A stretch of DNA of 50,532 nt from Hofstenia miamia (taxonomy: Eukaryota > Xenacoelomorpha > Acoela), in the NCBI GenBank assembly GCA_004352715.1, contig SCFE01000044.1, positions 953,716-1,004,247 of the forward strand. Direction: 5' to 3'. This document shows positions 36,409 to 47,948 of the stretch, in pieces. The translations under genes were made by a program, and so were the position numbers. Below the pieces are notes generated by a model. The model did no database searches. It was not told where the DNA came from and saw only the letters and a list, made by a program, of their open reading frames with translations. Numbering within the stretch: position 1 is the stretch's first letter; each line of letters starts with the position of its first letter.

Positions 36409-36426
36409 CTATTATTATTATTATTT
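36409..36426. repeat. Short (ATT)n at LINE 5' break
   Basis: Five ATT triplets at the truncated 5' end of the LINE, matching the much longer ATT run at its 3' end. Confidence 0.9.
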
Positions 36427-37635
36427 CCTTGTTAACTCGGAAGCTCTGGAATCTCTAAAACAATAAATGAAGGTATAATTTACATTCTTCAAGGGAGAAA
36501 AAACAATTTTGTATACCATATTTTTTCAAGAACAACCCATGTAATGGGAAATGTAAATAACTTTAAATTATTCAGAAATCTTTATCAATGTAAAGTTCAT
36601 GAGGTATCACACTAAATGTTATTGCAATTGTAAAAATCTGAATATTACTTTAAGCATGGTTTCAAGGAAAAAAGAACATACTCGATTGATAAGAATAGAT
36701 TGCAAGGGGGAAATCAAAATTTAGTATCCTATGCGAACATTTTAGACCAATTGCAAATTAGCATATCAGAGCCTCGAGGCAATATATACCTACAAATAAA
36801 TATCACAAATCCCTAACATAATCTTCACTTTGAAAAAGTGTCTTTCAAAATGAACATTTGCACGCAATCACTCCAAATCAAATACATGTTTATGTTGAAA
36901 CTTAATATCGATTAATGCAACCCTTAGCAAATCTTCCAAAGGCTGGCTACGTTACATTATTCTTTCCAATGCAACAAAAAATGAGTTACTTGTGGAGTGA
37001 CGTCGATTTGATAACGTCACTGAAAGGTTTACCTTTGAGACTAAAATTCGATACAAAACCCATCCTTATTTTTTCAATCCCAATTCTTTAATGTACATGC
37101 GTGATATGAAAACAATAGGCTACGTGGGCTGTTGAATTTTAATCAATGCAGTCCCTCATTACGAAGATATTCGTTGTAAAATTGAAATACTTTTGCAATT
37201 GAAAATAGAAATTGCATGAAGTTCAAACAGGGTGAATTTATACTATTATCGAGACTATAGCATCAAAGCGTACCTGATTTTAGTTAACCTTGCCTAAAAT
37301 AGTTGTTAATTCATTAAATAGAACCAAAAAGTTACTCCGATGAAAATAGTATTAAAACAATTTTACTGTTTGTATACGGCTGAGTCGATTGATAACTAAA
37401 ACTATATCAAGACAAACAAAAGGTGTCATAAAAAGGAAACCGCATTTAATGTGTTTGATGTGGTAGATCCGTTTAATATTGATTCGTTTATATCTTATTA
37501 ATCAGATTGCCTGTAAGCCCGTGATGAACGTTTTGCAGATAGATAGTTTCACAATTCGACTTGCATTACATACGATTGTTATAAGGCTTGTAGAGTATCT
37601 ATATGGAATATTTAACAGTCTAATCCAGTTCATTA
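36427..37635. other. Non-coding stretch
   Basis: No gene recognised. An inverted pair of CRE-like half sites (AGTGACGT 36997-37004, ACGTCACT 37015-37022) is the one regulatory-looking motif. Confidence 0.4.
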
Positions 37636-37754
37636 GACGTCACTCAGTCGGATACGCCGCCGCCGACTTTACCAGGTCTGCGCCGCCCAGGCTGACGCGG
37701 CGCCCACATTAACCGTTTGTGTTAACTCCATAGCGTCGGATCAGATATATAAAT
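37636..37754 (+). promoter_or_regulatory. GC-rich pocket with hairpin and downstream TATA-like box
   Basis: About 100 bp much richer in G+C and CpG than anything nearby. It has a perfect 7-bp inverted repeat (GCGCCGC 37680-37686, GCGGCGC 37697-37703, 10-nt loop) and is followed by TATATAAAT at 37746-37754. It could be a core promoter, or the GC-rich end of an unidentified repeat. No coding region starts just downstream. Confidence 0.25.
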
Positions 37755-39772
37755 ACAAGTCTATTTCCTATTTAAAGACCTTAATTGCTTCAAAATTAAA
37801 CCTAGTGAGTAAGTTTCCATCAAATCCTAGATATTTAATAGAAGGCTTGTAAAAGTTTTTAATACAAATATTTCTGAAAGTTCAGACTATATGTATACAA
37901 AATTTCTGTGGAGACTATAATAATTTGGAGGTTTTGGGGTTAATTAATCATAAGCAGGATTTTAGTAAATGACATTTTGATTGGATATTTTTTCTAAATT
38001 AAGGATATTTTTTCTTTGGGATATTCATCTTCAGAAAATGATACCAAATTCCAATCTCAGCTCCAAGCCTGGTAACTGTACAACTTGAGAATTTTAAATT
38101 TGATAAACAGATTTACATATGCTTTAAAGTATTAATTTTCTAGCAATAACAAATTGTGCATCTTTTCAAGTTATCATTGTTTAAGGTTGTACTTATTCAA
38201 ATATGCAGCTGATCAATTTGTTCATGTGGATATATTGTATAGCAATGGCAGATATGGTTGTGATGCAACGAGAATTCTCTACATTGCTGATTAACTTATT
38301 GCATTTCTTGATTAATAATAGCTTCTTACCTATCAGCATTGTAGGATACATTGCACATAATTACACTATTCTATTTTAAGGGCAAATGGATCATAGATAT
38401 AATATATCTCAGCTATTCTCAGGTTTGCTTGACAGATTCACCCTTTTTACAATTTGCCAAAATCTCATTTACCTTCTCATTTCAAAATTTCTAAAATTCC
38501 AGTCTCTTTTGAAGGTAGCTACTATGGACTTACGATATTCGACATAGTCCATTTCCATTAATTATAATTCACCCCTGCGGTAAATTCTTATCCAATGAGA
38601 ACCTAAACAAGCGTTTGAAAAGTGAAAAAGCGGTGCTAGGTATCACGGTCTTTAAAACGGATTCGAGGAACCTCAAGATTTTTGAAGACTGGAGTACAAA
38701 TGCTAAAGTTTAATTGTACTCTTAGTGAATAAACTAACTACAATTCCTCCGTTAGAACTCCTAAAATATAGATTGCGATTGCTTTGCTTAATGATATGCG
38801 TAACATATTGTATAAATAGAAACACGGAAATTAGAATTTTATATATGCATTAGATTGACCCAAAATAGTTAATTCTAAGCCAACGATAGTCTAAGTGAAA
38901 TCCTGGCAATCTTAATGTTGATTAAAATTATTAATTCATATTAACACGATTTATTGATCAAAGTGATCTGCAAAGAACAGTGAGATAATTGACAAACAGT
39001 TCACATTTATATTGCATTGCATATTAATATTGATTATATTTGATTTATGTGGTGCTATAGTTATTCATGGGCTATGAATAGTTCTAAGATGTTAATTATA
39101 ACATCATATCTTATGCCCCTCAATGCTATCAATTGTTTCGTTTACTTGATACCTTTGTATATTAATAATTAACGCATATCTTGGATTTGTGACAAGATAA
39201 TAATTAAAAATTTAATAGAAAATGATACGTAGATATGATTGTACTTAACGCTTAGATGACCAAAATTGGGTCAAGAGTATCCCAACAGCAAAAACAGTCA
39301 CTAAGGATGTTGATATGGAAATTATATCATAATATGAGCAAGGGTGTTTAAATATTATTAAACATTAACATATTTGAGTGATTAGGTGAGTTATTTCGTC
39401 TGATCCGCCTATCTGTGGCTGAGTCAAAAGAATTAACTATTTGGGTTTTTGATTACCCCCTTTGTACATTTGCATTGGCTATGTATGTTTTCTTAGAAGC
39501 GTTTTATGTTTGTTTTCATACATCATACTATTCGACATCTCATGTTATGTTCTTGGTAATTTTCACCTGCATTACTGAAAAAAATAGAATATGCTATTAT
39601 GAGAGTGAAAACAATTGCTTCTGTCAAATATTGCGATTCAAATTTAGTAGAGAAATGATATAATAATAGCATGCAGATAAACATAATTAATGCTAACATT
39701 CAAATATTTGATAATTTAGCACATGCAAGTAAGAAAGACATGCCTCAAACCAAGGTGGGAAGCAGGTCAACG
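37755..39772. other. AT-rich non-coding stretch
   Basis: An 82-codon plus-strand frame (39415-39663) has no family features. Nothing else recognised. Confidence 0.5.
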
Positions 39773-40076
39773 CAACAGGCCCGCGAATTAGGTTGTGGGG
39801 TAATCGTAGACGGGCCTTGTTTTATCACGGGCCACTTATAATCGTTAGATGGAAGAACCCTAACAGATTTAAAGAATAATATAAGCAGTCAAATATTCGA
39901 ATTTTGAAATTCTTAAAGATTTCAAATACTTGTGTATTTTTTGTATTGATTTGCATTGCCTCGCATTTTAAACTTTCACATTAAGGCTTTTTGTGCGTAT
40001 TATAATAAATATATTGCTTTGATCGGGCTTAGTTGTCGATCATTGTTAGACGAGCCGGGCGGTTCGCGGGTGGTTG
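39773..40076. mobile_element. Possible hAT-like MITE (~304 bp)
   Basis: The left end reads CAACAGGCCCGCGAA. The right end, read on the minus strand, is CAACCACCCGCGAA, an imperfect inverted repeat. Several CGGGCC/CGGGC motifs lie just inside both ends (39811, 39828, 40024, 40054). hAT non-autonomous elements often show CA...TG ends and CGGGCC subterminal repeats. I could not find an 8-bp target duplication, so this may be an old or mis-bounded copy. Confidence 0.4.
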
Positions 40077-43000
40077 TTATATACATACATTCATACATTT
40101 ATTATAACATATAGTTGCCATTATCGATATTATTGCCATAGAACTAAGGAGCGTAAGTAGAGTATTTTAAGAGATGAATCTCAGGGGTGATTGCCAGATG
40201 ATTGACGAGGCCCTTAGGAAAATGTCAAATTTGCGAAAATAATTGCCTTTACATTTTACCATTCCAGATCATAATTTCTAGAAATATTTACTTTGCCACG
40301 ATATAGTCGTTGAAGATACATTAATGATTTTATATATCTAACTTAGTAAACATTGAAGCACTAAAAATATCTCTACCTTAGAAACAAAAAAATTCATTAA
40401 TTAGGCATATTTACTATTGTTAAAATGGTAATTTGATTAATAATGAAAAAATACACGTATACGGAATATAAAATCAAATTTCTCAAAATTCAATAATAGT
40501 TGTTTAATTTGTAATGCATGTTACAATGAGAAATCGTCCAATAAAATACCACGAGACAGGGAAAATTTTTGAATATCAGTGCACATTTATTATCCACAGA
40601 AATTTGCATAGGGAGTGTGAAGTAATGGGAATATTTTTATAAAATGATGAACCTCGTTTAAGAAATTTAGCGTGAAATGTTTATTTTGGAATAGTTCTTT
40701 TGACTTTGTTGTCAAAGAAAAATTTTACGACTTTCGTTTTTCATTGATTTTTGAAGTTGGCGCGTTTGCCTCGATTTATAATTCAATGCAATCGATTGAT
40801 TGCACGTCCGTTCTTAACAGTAGAAAGGAATTTTAGCCTGTAGACATAGTAATTTTATATTTTTCTAAAAAATGCAAATTAATTTGAGTCAATTCTTGAC
40901 AGATTTAAAATGTCTTCGCAAACAAAAATCGCAACACGTTCTAAAGATAAAGCATGCATCCGATCCCATGGAACTGTTACCACCTTAAACTTCAAAGATC
41001 TTTCAAGTTCCTATAGAAATTTTTAAAATTCGCACTATAATTAGAAAAAATTAAATTTGGTCCTTTAAGGAATTCCGTTGTTGTATGTAGTGTGTTAGTT
41101 TTGTTTTCAAAGACCAAAACCAACTTTGTGTTCCATTTATACATTGCCAAATTATTCAGTAGGTTGATATTTGATGGCCAATCTTCAAAAACTTTAAAAG
41201 GGAACTGTTCCAATGTTATGCTTCACGAAAATAAACAAATAATTTTTTAGTTATAATGACGCTTTTAAAAATCTTATAAGAATTTGAAAGAATTTTAAAG
41301 AACCTTAAGATTTAAGTTGGTAACAGTACCATTGGAACTATTATATCCTATTCAAATTGTGAATTTTTATTGTATTATTCCATGTAAATTATTGTGGATT
41401 AGAAAATTAGAAAAGCCGAAATTAGTAGTGCAAACAGCAATGAATTTATGTTCAAACTCTATTGAGGCCAAAATTGTCTTGGCTCACAGATGGTAAAAGA
41501 CTAAACGCATTCGACATCACAAATATAATCTAAGCATAAAATGTCATGTAAGGGCATTAAAAATATTTATATATTCAGGTTACAATTAGCTGCTTATCGA
41601 AATGCACTTAATCACATAAGCGTATTTTTGTGTTGATTAATGCATTAATTTTATTAAATCCATTACCTGAAAAGTACAATAATGGAATAAAATAGTATCT
41701 AACTAGTTTGTTATAACATATTATTTATGTGAACATATTGAATAAATTGATATCACTTCTGAAATTTTGGTAAAATGGAGGTAGCAATATTTCTTTATAG
41801 AAATCACAAAATGAAAAAAGATCTTCATGGTTTAGACGCAGACATTGCAACGGATTAGAAAAAAATAGAAGTTCTTAGATTTTAGAAAATGTGAGAAAAT
41901 TGCATTTCATGCTTTTCACAAAAACTAAATATTTGAAGCAAATATAAATTTCAAACGATTTCTTAAATTATAGAATTTATGAAAAACTTTGGCTGCCAGA
42001 GTCAAGGATGGACTATAAAAATAGTTTTGTTTAAGTTGAACAAAAATTTAAATTTGTGATGTTGAACAATGAACGCTAAATAAATAATACTCCTGCATCA
42101 AAATTTTCTAATATTCGCAAAACTTACGTAATAAAAATATACTAAAAATTAGATTTCTCTATTTTCTAAAACGTCAGATTGATCTGAGGAAGAAATTTTG
42201 AATGAAATTCAAATTTCCTATATCCACCTATTTGCTGTGCATATAACAGTTTTCTGTATAAAACAACAATTTAATGAGTTTTCTCGATTACTGGAGTAGT
42301 TACTTAAAATTTAATTGAAACGTGGGAATTTGAAAAAAATGCATTAAAATTTGTAACCTAAAGTAGTTTAATTGCTGAAAATATGCAAATAATTCGAGTG
42401 AAACTGCTAGACTTTTATGATAGGCACATTCCAAATTTGAACGCATCCTTCAAGACAGCATTGCATTATAATAAGACCTACAACAAGTCAAGCATTGCAT
42501 TGAGCTGTCTTCTTCAAATAGGATGCAATGCAGGAATCTGCAGTAATTGAATTTTCCTTCATTAATTAAAGTCATTACTGGTTTGCTTATGTTAATGGGT
42601 CCAAATTCGTCAATTAGAACGCTTGCCATGAACAATAAATATTCTTCCCACCTTCAATAAATCAGAAAATCTATGAATGAAGGCAATTTCCGTCCACAAA
42701 TTGTGAGCAATTGTTGAGCTAATTAGCACAACAACATTGCTATTAAAATTATTTAATTTCTTACCAATATTTACTACATTTTCTAATTATTCTTGTGATA
42801 TTTAGGCTTCATTGAAAAACTAAAAATAGTTCTAAAGCTTTAAGCCCAGCTCAACACGACATTCAAGTCTACATCACCTCAGATAGTCCAATTTACTAAA
42901 TTCGAAATGTTTAATATTTTAATCACAAAATCATACGCTTAATCCAAATGTAAGCATTACTTAATGAATAACACTTTACAAAAATAAATTTTACATGCAT

Positions 43001-43986
43001 TTAGAGTATTATTTATAAAGAAGTTTTGCTAATTTCTTGCCAACAAACAAATAAGTAATATTTAAAAAGCAATTTCTGACCCCACTCAAATATACTTTCT
43101 GATTTTGATTGGGCATATTGATGTCGACTTACCCACGATAATCCTTGAATACAATTTTACAATCACCCTATTGAAGTTTTGTCTGCAGCTACAGCAAATT
43201 TGAAAATATATTGGTTTATGCTAAACTACAAAATTCTATATTTATTTTGAGACATTTTATAAATGTTTGAGTGATATTGTAAATTTATCAAGAAAGAAAA
43301 TGCCAATGCTTCTTATAGCAATTAATTTTTTTCCATTCGCCAATTGTTCTCAAATTGTTAAGCGAGGTTTGAATAGGATTTTTAAATGGTTGTTAAAATC
43401 TATTTTGAAAATAATTCTCTGCAGTTTAATGCGTATTGCTAATGGAAAATGTTATTAAAAATGTATCTACAGTTCATTTTTAATTCAAACTAAATATAAA
43501 AATAAACATGAATTCATCAAAATATATGAACCGAGGTTATTATAAATTTTTGAAATGTTAAATTACTTTCAATGTATCTGCATAATTCACTATGTCCAGC
43601 CCACATTTCGTAGTACCTCGTTATAGTGGATTGCCTTTGAAATATTTTCTTGCTGATCTACGTAAAATTAAGGGTTAACAATTATTTTTTGCACATTATT
43701 AGTTGTTATTTTTGCATTTTCCAGATGTCAATATCAGATTAAAAATATTAATGAATTTTTCTCCAGTATACTTGAATATTTGGAAAAATGTAGCTAAAAA
43801 TATTTAAAGCTCATTACATTTGAGAGTAAAATTGTATATATGTGGGTCTAAGATTGAACTTCATAATGCAAAGAGATTGATTTTCAAATATGGATCTGAG
43901 CTCTATTTAAAGTGTTAAAAATTGAAATAACCAATATTTTTTTAACTACTGTTCACTAAGTTTCAATGCACCAAAGCATTTACTCG
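40077..43986. other. AT-rich non-coding stretch (~3.9 kb)
   Basis: No frame above about 75 codons and no domain signature, TIR pair or RNA gene recognised. Confidence 0.5.
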
Positions 43987-44081
43987 TATATATATATATA
44001 TATATNNNNNNNNNNNNNNNNNNNNNNNNNNNNNNNNNNNNNNNNNNNNNNNNNNNNNNNNNNNNNNNNNNNNNNNNNNNN

Positions 44082-44112
<31 letters not shown>
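43987..44112. repeat. (TA)n microsatellite interrupted by a 76-N gap
   Basis: TA tract at 43987-44005, N at 44006-44081, TA tract again at 44082-44112. The gap is simply the unread middle of the microsatellite. Confidence 0.97.
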
Positions 44113-44115
<3 letters not shown>

Positions 44116-44902
44116 CAGCATTGAAAGGAATTTTTCAACCTAACCTAAAAATTCTATTTCTACTAAAATATTAGATGCATTATCAATTGACTTGCTGTAG
44201 TAAGATTATAAACATAGATATAAGGATATTTCAAAAATTTCTAAGAACTTTACATAGTGTAGACAAGGCCAACTTTAATCACGTCCTGGCGATTTGCAGT
44301 ACAAAAAAGGAAAAGTAGCAATAAATGCTCTTGCAAGTAGGGAATTGGTGTCAAATTTTGTCCAAATATGCAATACAAAGTATATCAAAAGTTCCCATCA
44401 AATTTGTGGAATTACAACCATTGTATTTGCTTGGCAACAAAAAAAAGTGTTCATCAAACAATTAAAGGTTTTCACAGGCAAAGAGATAAGTTAAATTTCT
44501 AGAAATGTTTCATCTCAAAGTAGAAATGTTAGATCCACATTTCTGCTTGTGTAGATCTACATTTGCTGATTTTTATGACGTCAAATCATAACTTTTGATA
44601 TGCGGAAAGATGATTGTTTATTGTTAATGGCCTCATTATGTTTGAAGGTAGTTTTTGCAATTTTCAAGGAATCAAATCTCTCCAAAACGTGCATGGATGT
44701 GTGCAATACCTAATTCTTTGAATTGGTTACTTAAAATGATTTATTGCGTCAAGTCTAGGTATGTGGCGAAGTGTTTTTGTGGCGCCATAATTGTTAATTT
44801 TACTGCAAATCGCCAGGCCGTGATTACAGTTGGCCTTGGTGTAGTGCGACAATTGTGCAAATTTAATGCTAATCAACTGCGCACAAAGTTGAAAAGGGTC
44901 TA
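44113..44902. other. Non-coding stretch
   Basis: Two plus-strand frames (44294-44494, 44655-44903) show no family motif. Composition is slightly less AT-rich towards 44780-44900. Confidence 0.4.
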
Positions 44903-45195
44903 GTCCGGTTCGGTCCGGTCTGTAAAATATGCAAGTTTGTTGGTCTTATTCAGTCCTTTTAATAATAATCCGCATCACATCTCATACTCAAATAAAATTA
45001 GATGCAGATTATTCAATCAAATATTTTGCCTTTAATTTGGAGGGAATGTCCATGGCAGGGTAGCAACTAACTACAGTTTAAGGCGATGCTATGCTCGCAA
45101 ATTAAGAATTATATATTTAACGTACTCATCATGTGGTCCACGGTGAAGATTTTTGCAGCTTAAATAGTAAACGGTCCGTTCGGTATATCGGTCTG
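44903..45195. repeat. GGTCCG-rich patches bracketing ~290 bp
   Basis: GTCCGGTTCGGTCCGGTCTG at 44903-44922, and ACGGTCCGTTCGGTATATCG plus GTCTG at 45171-45195. Like the GATCCG patches earlier, these resemble subterminal repeats of a short hAT-like element. Inverted-repeat quality is poor and no target duplication was found. Confidence 0.3.
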
Positions 45196-45360
45196 CTCCT
45201 GTCTAAGTCCGGGAAAAGGGAGGAAAATTCCCACCCTGACTACCCTCGTAGCCATCACTACTAGACCTCTAGTGAGAAACGAGTGGTACTGGCAACCACT
45301 AATACCACCAGTTGTTCACTGACTGACTAACTGCTGGTGACATCAGTGACAATCTTAGAG
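45196..45360. other. GC-richer unclassified segment
   Basis: About 165 bp with near-balanced composition in an AT-rich setting, containing nested short palindromes (GTGGTA...TACCAC at about 45280-45305; CACTGACTGA and GACATCAGTG around 45318-45350). It might be part of a SINE or a transposon end. No A/B box pair could be assigned. Confidence 0.3.
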
Positions 45361-46664
45361 ATCAGCATAAAATATGCTTTTAAACTTTAAAAGGGTTTCT
45401 TGACTTTTTTAGTTTTTAAAAAATCATATAATAAATGTTAAATGAATTTTCAAAATAATTTATTCATGAAGATTTGAGGACTTTGAAATTATTTTTTCAT
45501 ATAAATTAGGATTGAGCAGAAGGTACTGCAAATACTAGAATTTCATAATTTCACTTTCATTTGAATTATAAGTTAATGCAAAATTTGGCTGATATGTGTA
45601 CTTTGTGTTATCCTTTATAACGAAGACAATCGATAAATATTCAAATAAAAATTTTTAAGTCTGATAGGTTTGCAAGCATTTCTACCGCCTTTATTTGGCT
45701 GTTGCCTGTTTAATTTTATATCGGTCGAGCTTTTTTTCACTTTTAAAAAAGCACGACACATAAAATCAGTTCTATTCATTAGAAGCAGAGTAGTTTGGCA
45801 AGACTGTGACTTACATATGGTTGAATATAATGAAAACAAAAAATTAGATTTTCTGATGCTCTGACCTCATAAAGGGCGCTGACGCCAAAAATTTACTACA
45901 ATGTCAAAAAAATTTGAAAAATATATTTCAAGAGCACACTAAAGCTAATATTTGGTTGGGTGCTGGCCAATGACAAATTAAACACACTCCGAAAGTAATG
46001 ATGCAATGTCATTCTAATCTAACGGTCTGAAACTAATTTATCGATTAAGATAATAAAAACACAATTTTTTAGAATAATAATGAAAGCATTCGTCTTGCTA
46101 ACAATGTTACGGGGAAAAGTAAAAAATATATCTTCTTTTACACTCGAGATATAACATTATTTCCTATGGGGTGCTTCCTTAGCACCTCGGCCCAGATAAG
46201 TCTAAACTCCAAAATTTGAATTACTTACTACTCTAAAGGTCTTCGTTTTTATTTTTTAAATATTCCTCTGCTCTTCAAAAGCTGATTGCCACCAATGCCA
46301 TTCAAAGGCCAAATCAACTGGTGGGACGCTGTTCTCTACTATTACTACCAATAACAAACCCTGATACCAATGAATATTAATAACATTATGAATAGCAAAA
46401 TGAAATTTAATTTTAACACTGTAAAGCTTTTTATAGAGCTTATATTTTATGTAACAAATTTATGCAAGGACAATTTGTACCCTTCCAATGTAATTGCAAA
46501 GCCAATATACTACAAATCAGATCAAAATGATCTTTTGATATCATTGAATAGAATCAAATTTTTCAAAATGTGACTAAATTTCCAAGTAAATTAAATATTT
46601 TGTTCCAAGGGTAGACCTGCCACACTTCCATCTCTGCTCTTGGCTATGTGGGTATAATTGGCCT
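45361..46664. other. AT-rich non-coding stretch
   Basis: Opposite-strand frames at 45615-45864 and a plus frame at 46370-46573 have no recognisable domain. Nothing else seen. Confidence 0.5.
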
Positions 46665-47097
46665 TAATCTATTAATTGTAATCTTAATAATAGTGTACAG
46701 GCAAAGTGCATGATATTTTTCAATAAAATGTAACATCGCTCAAACTATCATATTTACATAATGATCATAACTGCTGTAAACTACAACTGTCCCATTTCGT
46801 ACGATATCACTACATGCCGACAACATGGATAATAAATTACAAGCACCAAGTATATAGAGATAGTGACACTAAGCGTGTAGCATCAAAAAAATTCAAAAAT
46901 TGATGTTATTTTCGAATGGGCATTGTCATGTACAATGATTGTCAAGCATTGAATATTTCAAGTTCTTAACATAAAAAATCAAGTACGTATTTAAGGTATT
47001 TCGTTTTCTACTCAAGTACTTTTCAAGTATTTCTACAAAATTAATCTTCACGTAAAAATATATATTCCTAATAATTATAACTAAGAAATAATATTGC
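46665..47097. repeat. 433-bp direct repeat, left copy
   Basis: 46665-47097 equals 49270-49702 at a constant offset of 2605 with no difference that I could see. The left copy ends exactly at the N gap (47098). The same orientation on both sides of a Penelope-like element is compatible with that family's pseudo-LTR arrangement, or with a re-used contig. Confidence 0.9.
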
Positions 47098-47645
47098 NNN
47101 NNNNNNNNNNNNNNNNNNNNNNNNNNNNNNNNNNNNNNNNNNNNNNNNNNNNNNNNNNNNNNNNNNNNNNNNNNNNNNNNNNNNNNNNNNNNNNNNNNNN
47201 NNNNNNNNNNNNNNNNNNNNNNNNNNNNNNNNNNNNNNNNNNNNNNNNNNNNNNNNNNNNNNNNNNNNNNNNNNNNNNNNNNNNNNNNNNNNNNNNNNNN
47301 NNNNNNNNNNNNNNNNNNNNNNNNNNNNNNNNNNNNNNNNNNNNNNNNNNNNNNNNNNNNNNNNNNNNNNNNNNNNNNNNNNNNNNNNNNNNNNNNNNNN
47401 NNNNNNNNNNNNNNNNNNNNNNNNNNNNNNNNNNNNNNNNNNNNNNNNNNNNNNNNNNNNNNNNNNNNNNNNNNNNNNNNNNNNNNNNNNNNNNNNNNNN
47501 NNNNNNNNNNNNNNNNNNNNNNNNNNNNNNNNNNNNNNNNNNNNNNNNNNNNNNNNNNNNNNNNNNNNNNNNNNNNNNNNNNNNNNNNNNNNNNNNNNNN
47601 NNNNNNNNNNNNNNNNNNNNNNNNNNNNNNNNNNNNNNNNNNNNN
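47098..47645. other. Assembly gap, 548 N
   Basis: Estimated-size gap between the left 433-bp repeat and the Penelope-like element. Confidence 0.99.
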
Positions 47646-47733
47646 AAAATTTCTATTAAAGCCTATTGCTATGGCAGAGGTTGTTAAAAAGATTAACAAG
47701 TTTTCTTCAAAATATTCGAATTTTTGAAAAAAG

Positions 47734-47752
47734 ATATATATATATATATATA
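47734..47752. repeat. (TA)n microsatellite
   Basis: 19 bp of AT alternation upstream of the Penelope-like element. Confidence 0.95.
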
Positions 47753-47904
47753 CTAGTAAAACATCGTGAAACTCAGACAGCAGAAGCCCTATGTATTAAA
47801 TCAACCAAGAAAACCTTAATAAATAAACAAAGACATCAATCAAATTTAAACATTTATTAAAGATCAAAAACATTTAATGAAAAAGTTCGGGAACATTGCT
47901 ACAA

Positions 47905-47948
47905 ATGCTTGAAGATGACAACAATGTTTGTCGAAACATGTCGCAATA
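47905..47948 (+). ncRNA. Degenerate hammerhead-ribozyme-like motif of Penelope-like element
   Basis: TTGAAGATGACAACAATGTT (47909-47928) leads into TGTCGAAACATGTC. Stem II would be GACAA (47917-47921) with TTGTC (47928-47932) and a 6-nt loop, followed directly by GAAAC (47933-47937) and a possible cleavage triplet GTC (47940-47942). TGC before and GCA after could form a short stem I. Penelope-like elements are known to carry hammerhead motifs. Here the CTGATGA core is altered (TTGAAGATGA), so activity is doubtful. Confidence 0.4.

Larger units (their letters stand above)
34822..36410 (-). mobile_element. R2/R4-type LINE (copy 3), 5'-truncated, with restriction-like endonuclease
   Basis: Best copy of the family in the window, on the minus strand. 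Order in the sense direction: RT thumb region, linker, CCHC finger, restriction-like endonuclease (RLE), about 50-bp 3' UTR, (AAT)n. The 5' break at about 36406-36410 falls at the LK that normally follows the RT active-site (Y/F)xDD motif, so the RT core is missing. AAT triplets flank the break (36409-36426 on the plus strand) as well as the 3' end. Group (R2/R4/NeSL-like) follows from the RLE and CCHC architecture. The finer call of R4/Dong, some of which target TAA repeats, is inference. Confidence 0.88.

Noticed and set aside
35321-36466. Plus-strand frames across the LINE
   Set aside because: Antisense of the RT and finger regions, which have clear family motifs on the minus strand.
40021-40080. 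GGTTCGCGGG as a tRNA T-arm
   Set aside because: No acceptor, D or anticodon arms can be folded around it; better explained as the end of the hAT-like candidate.
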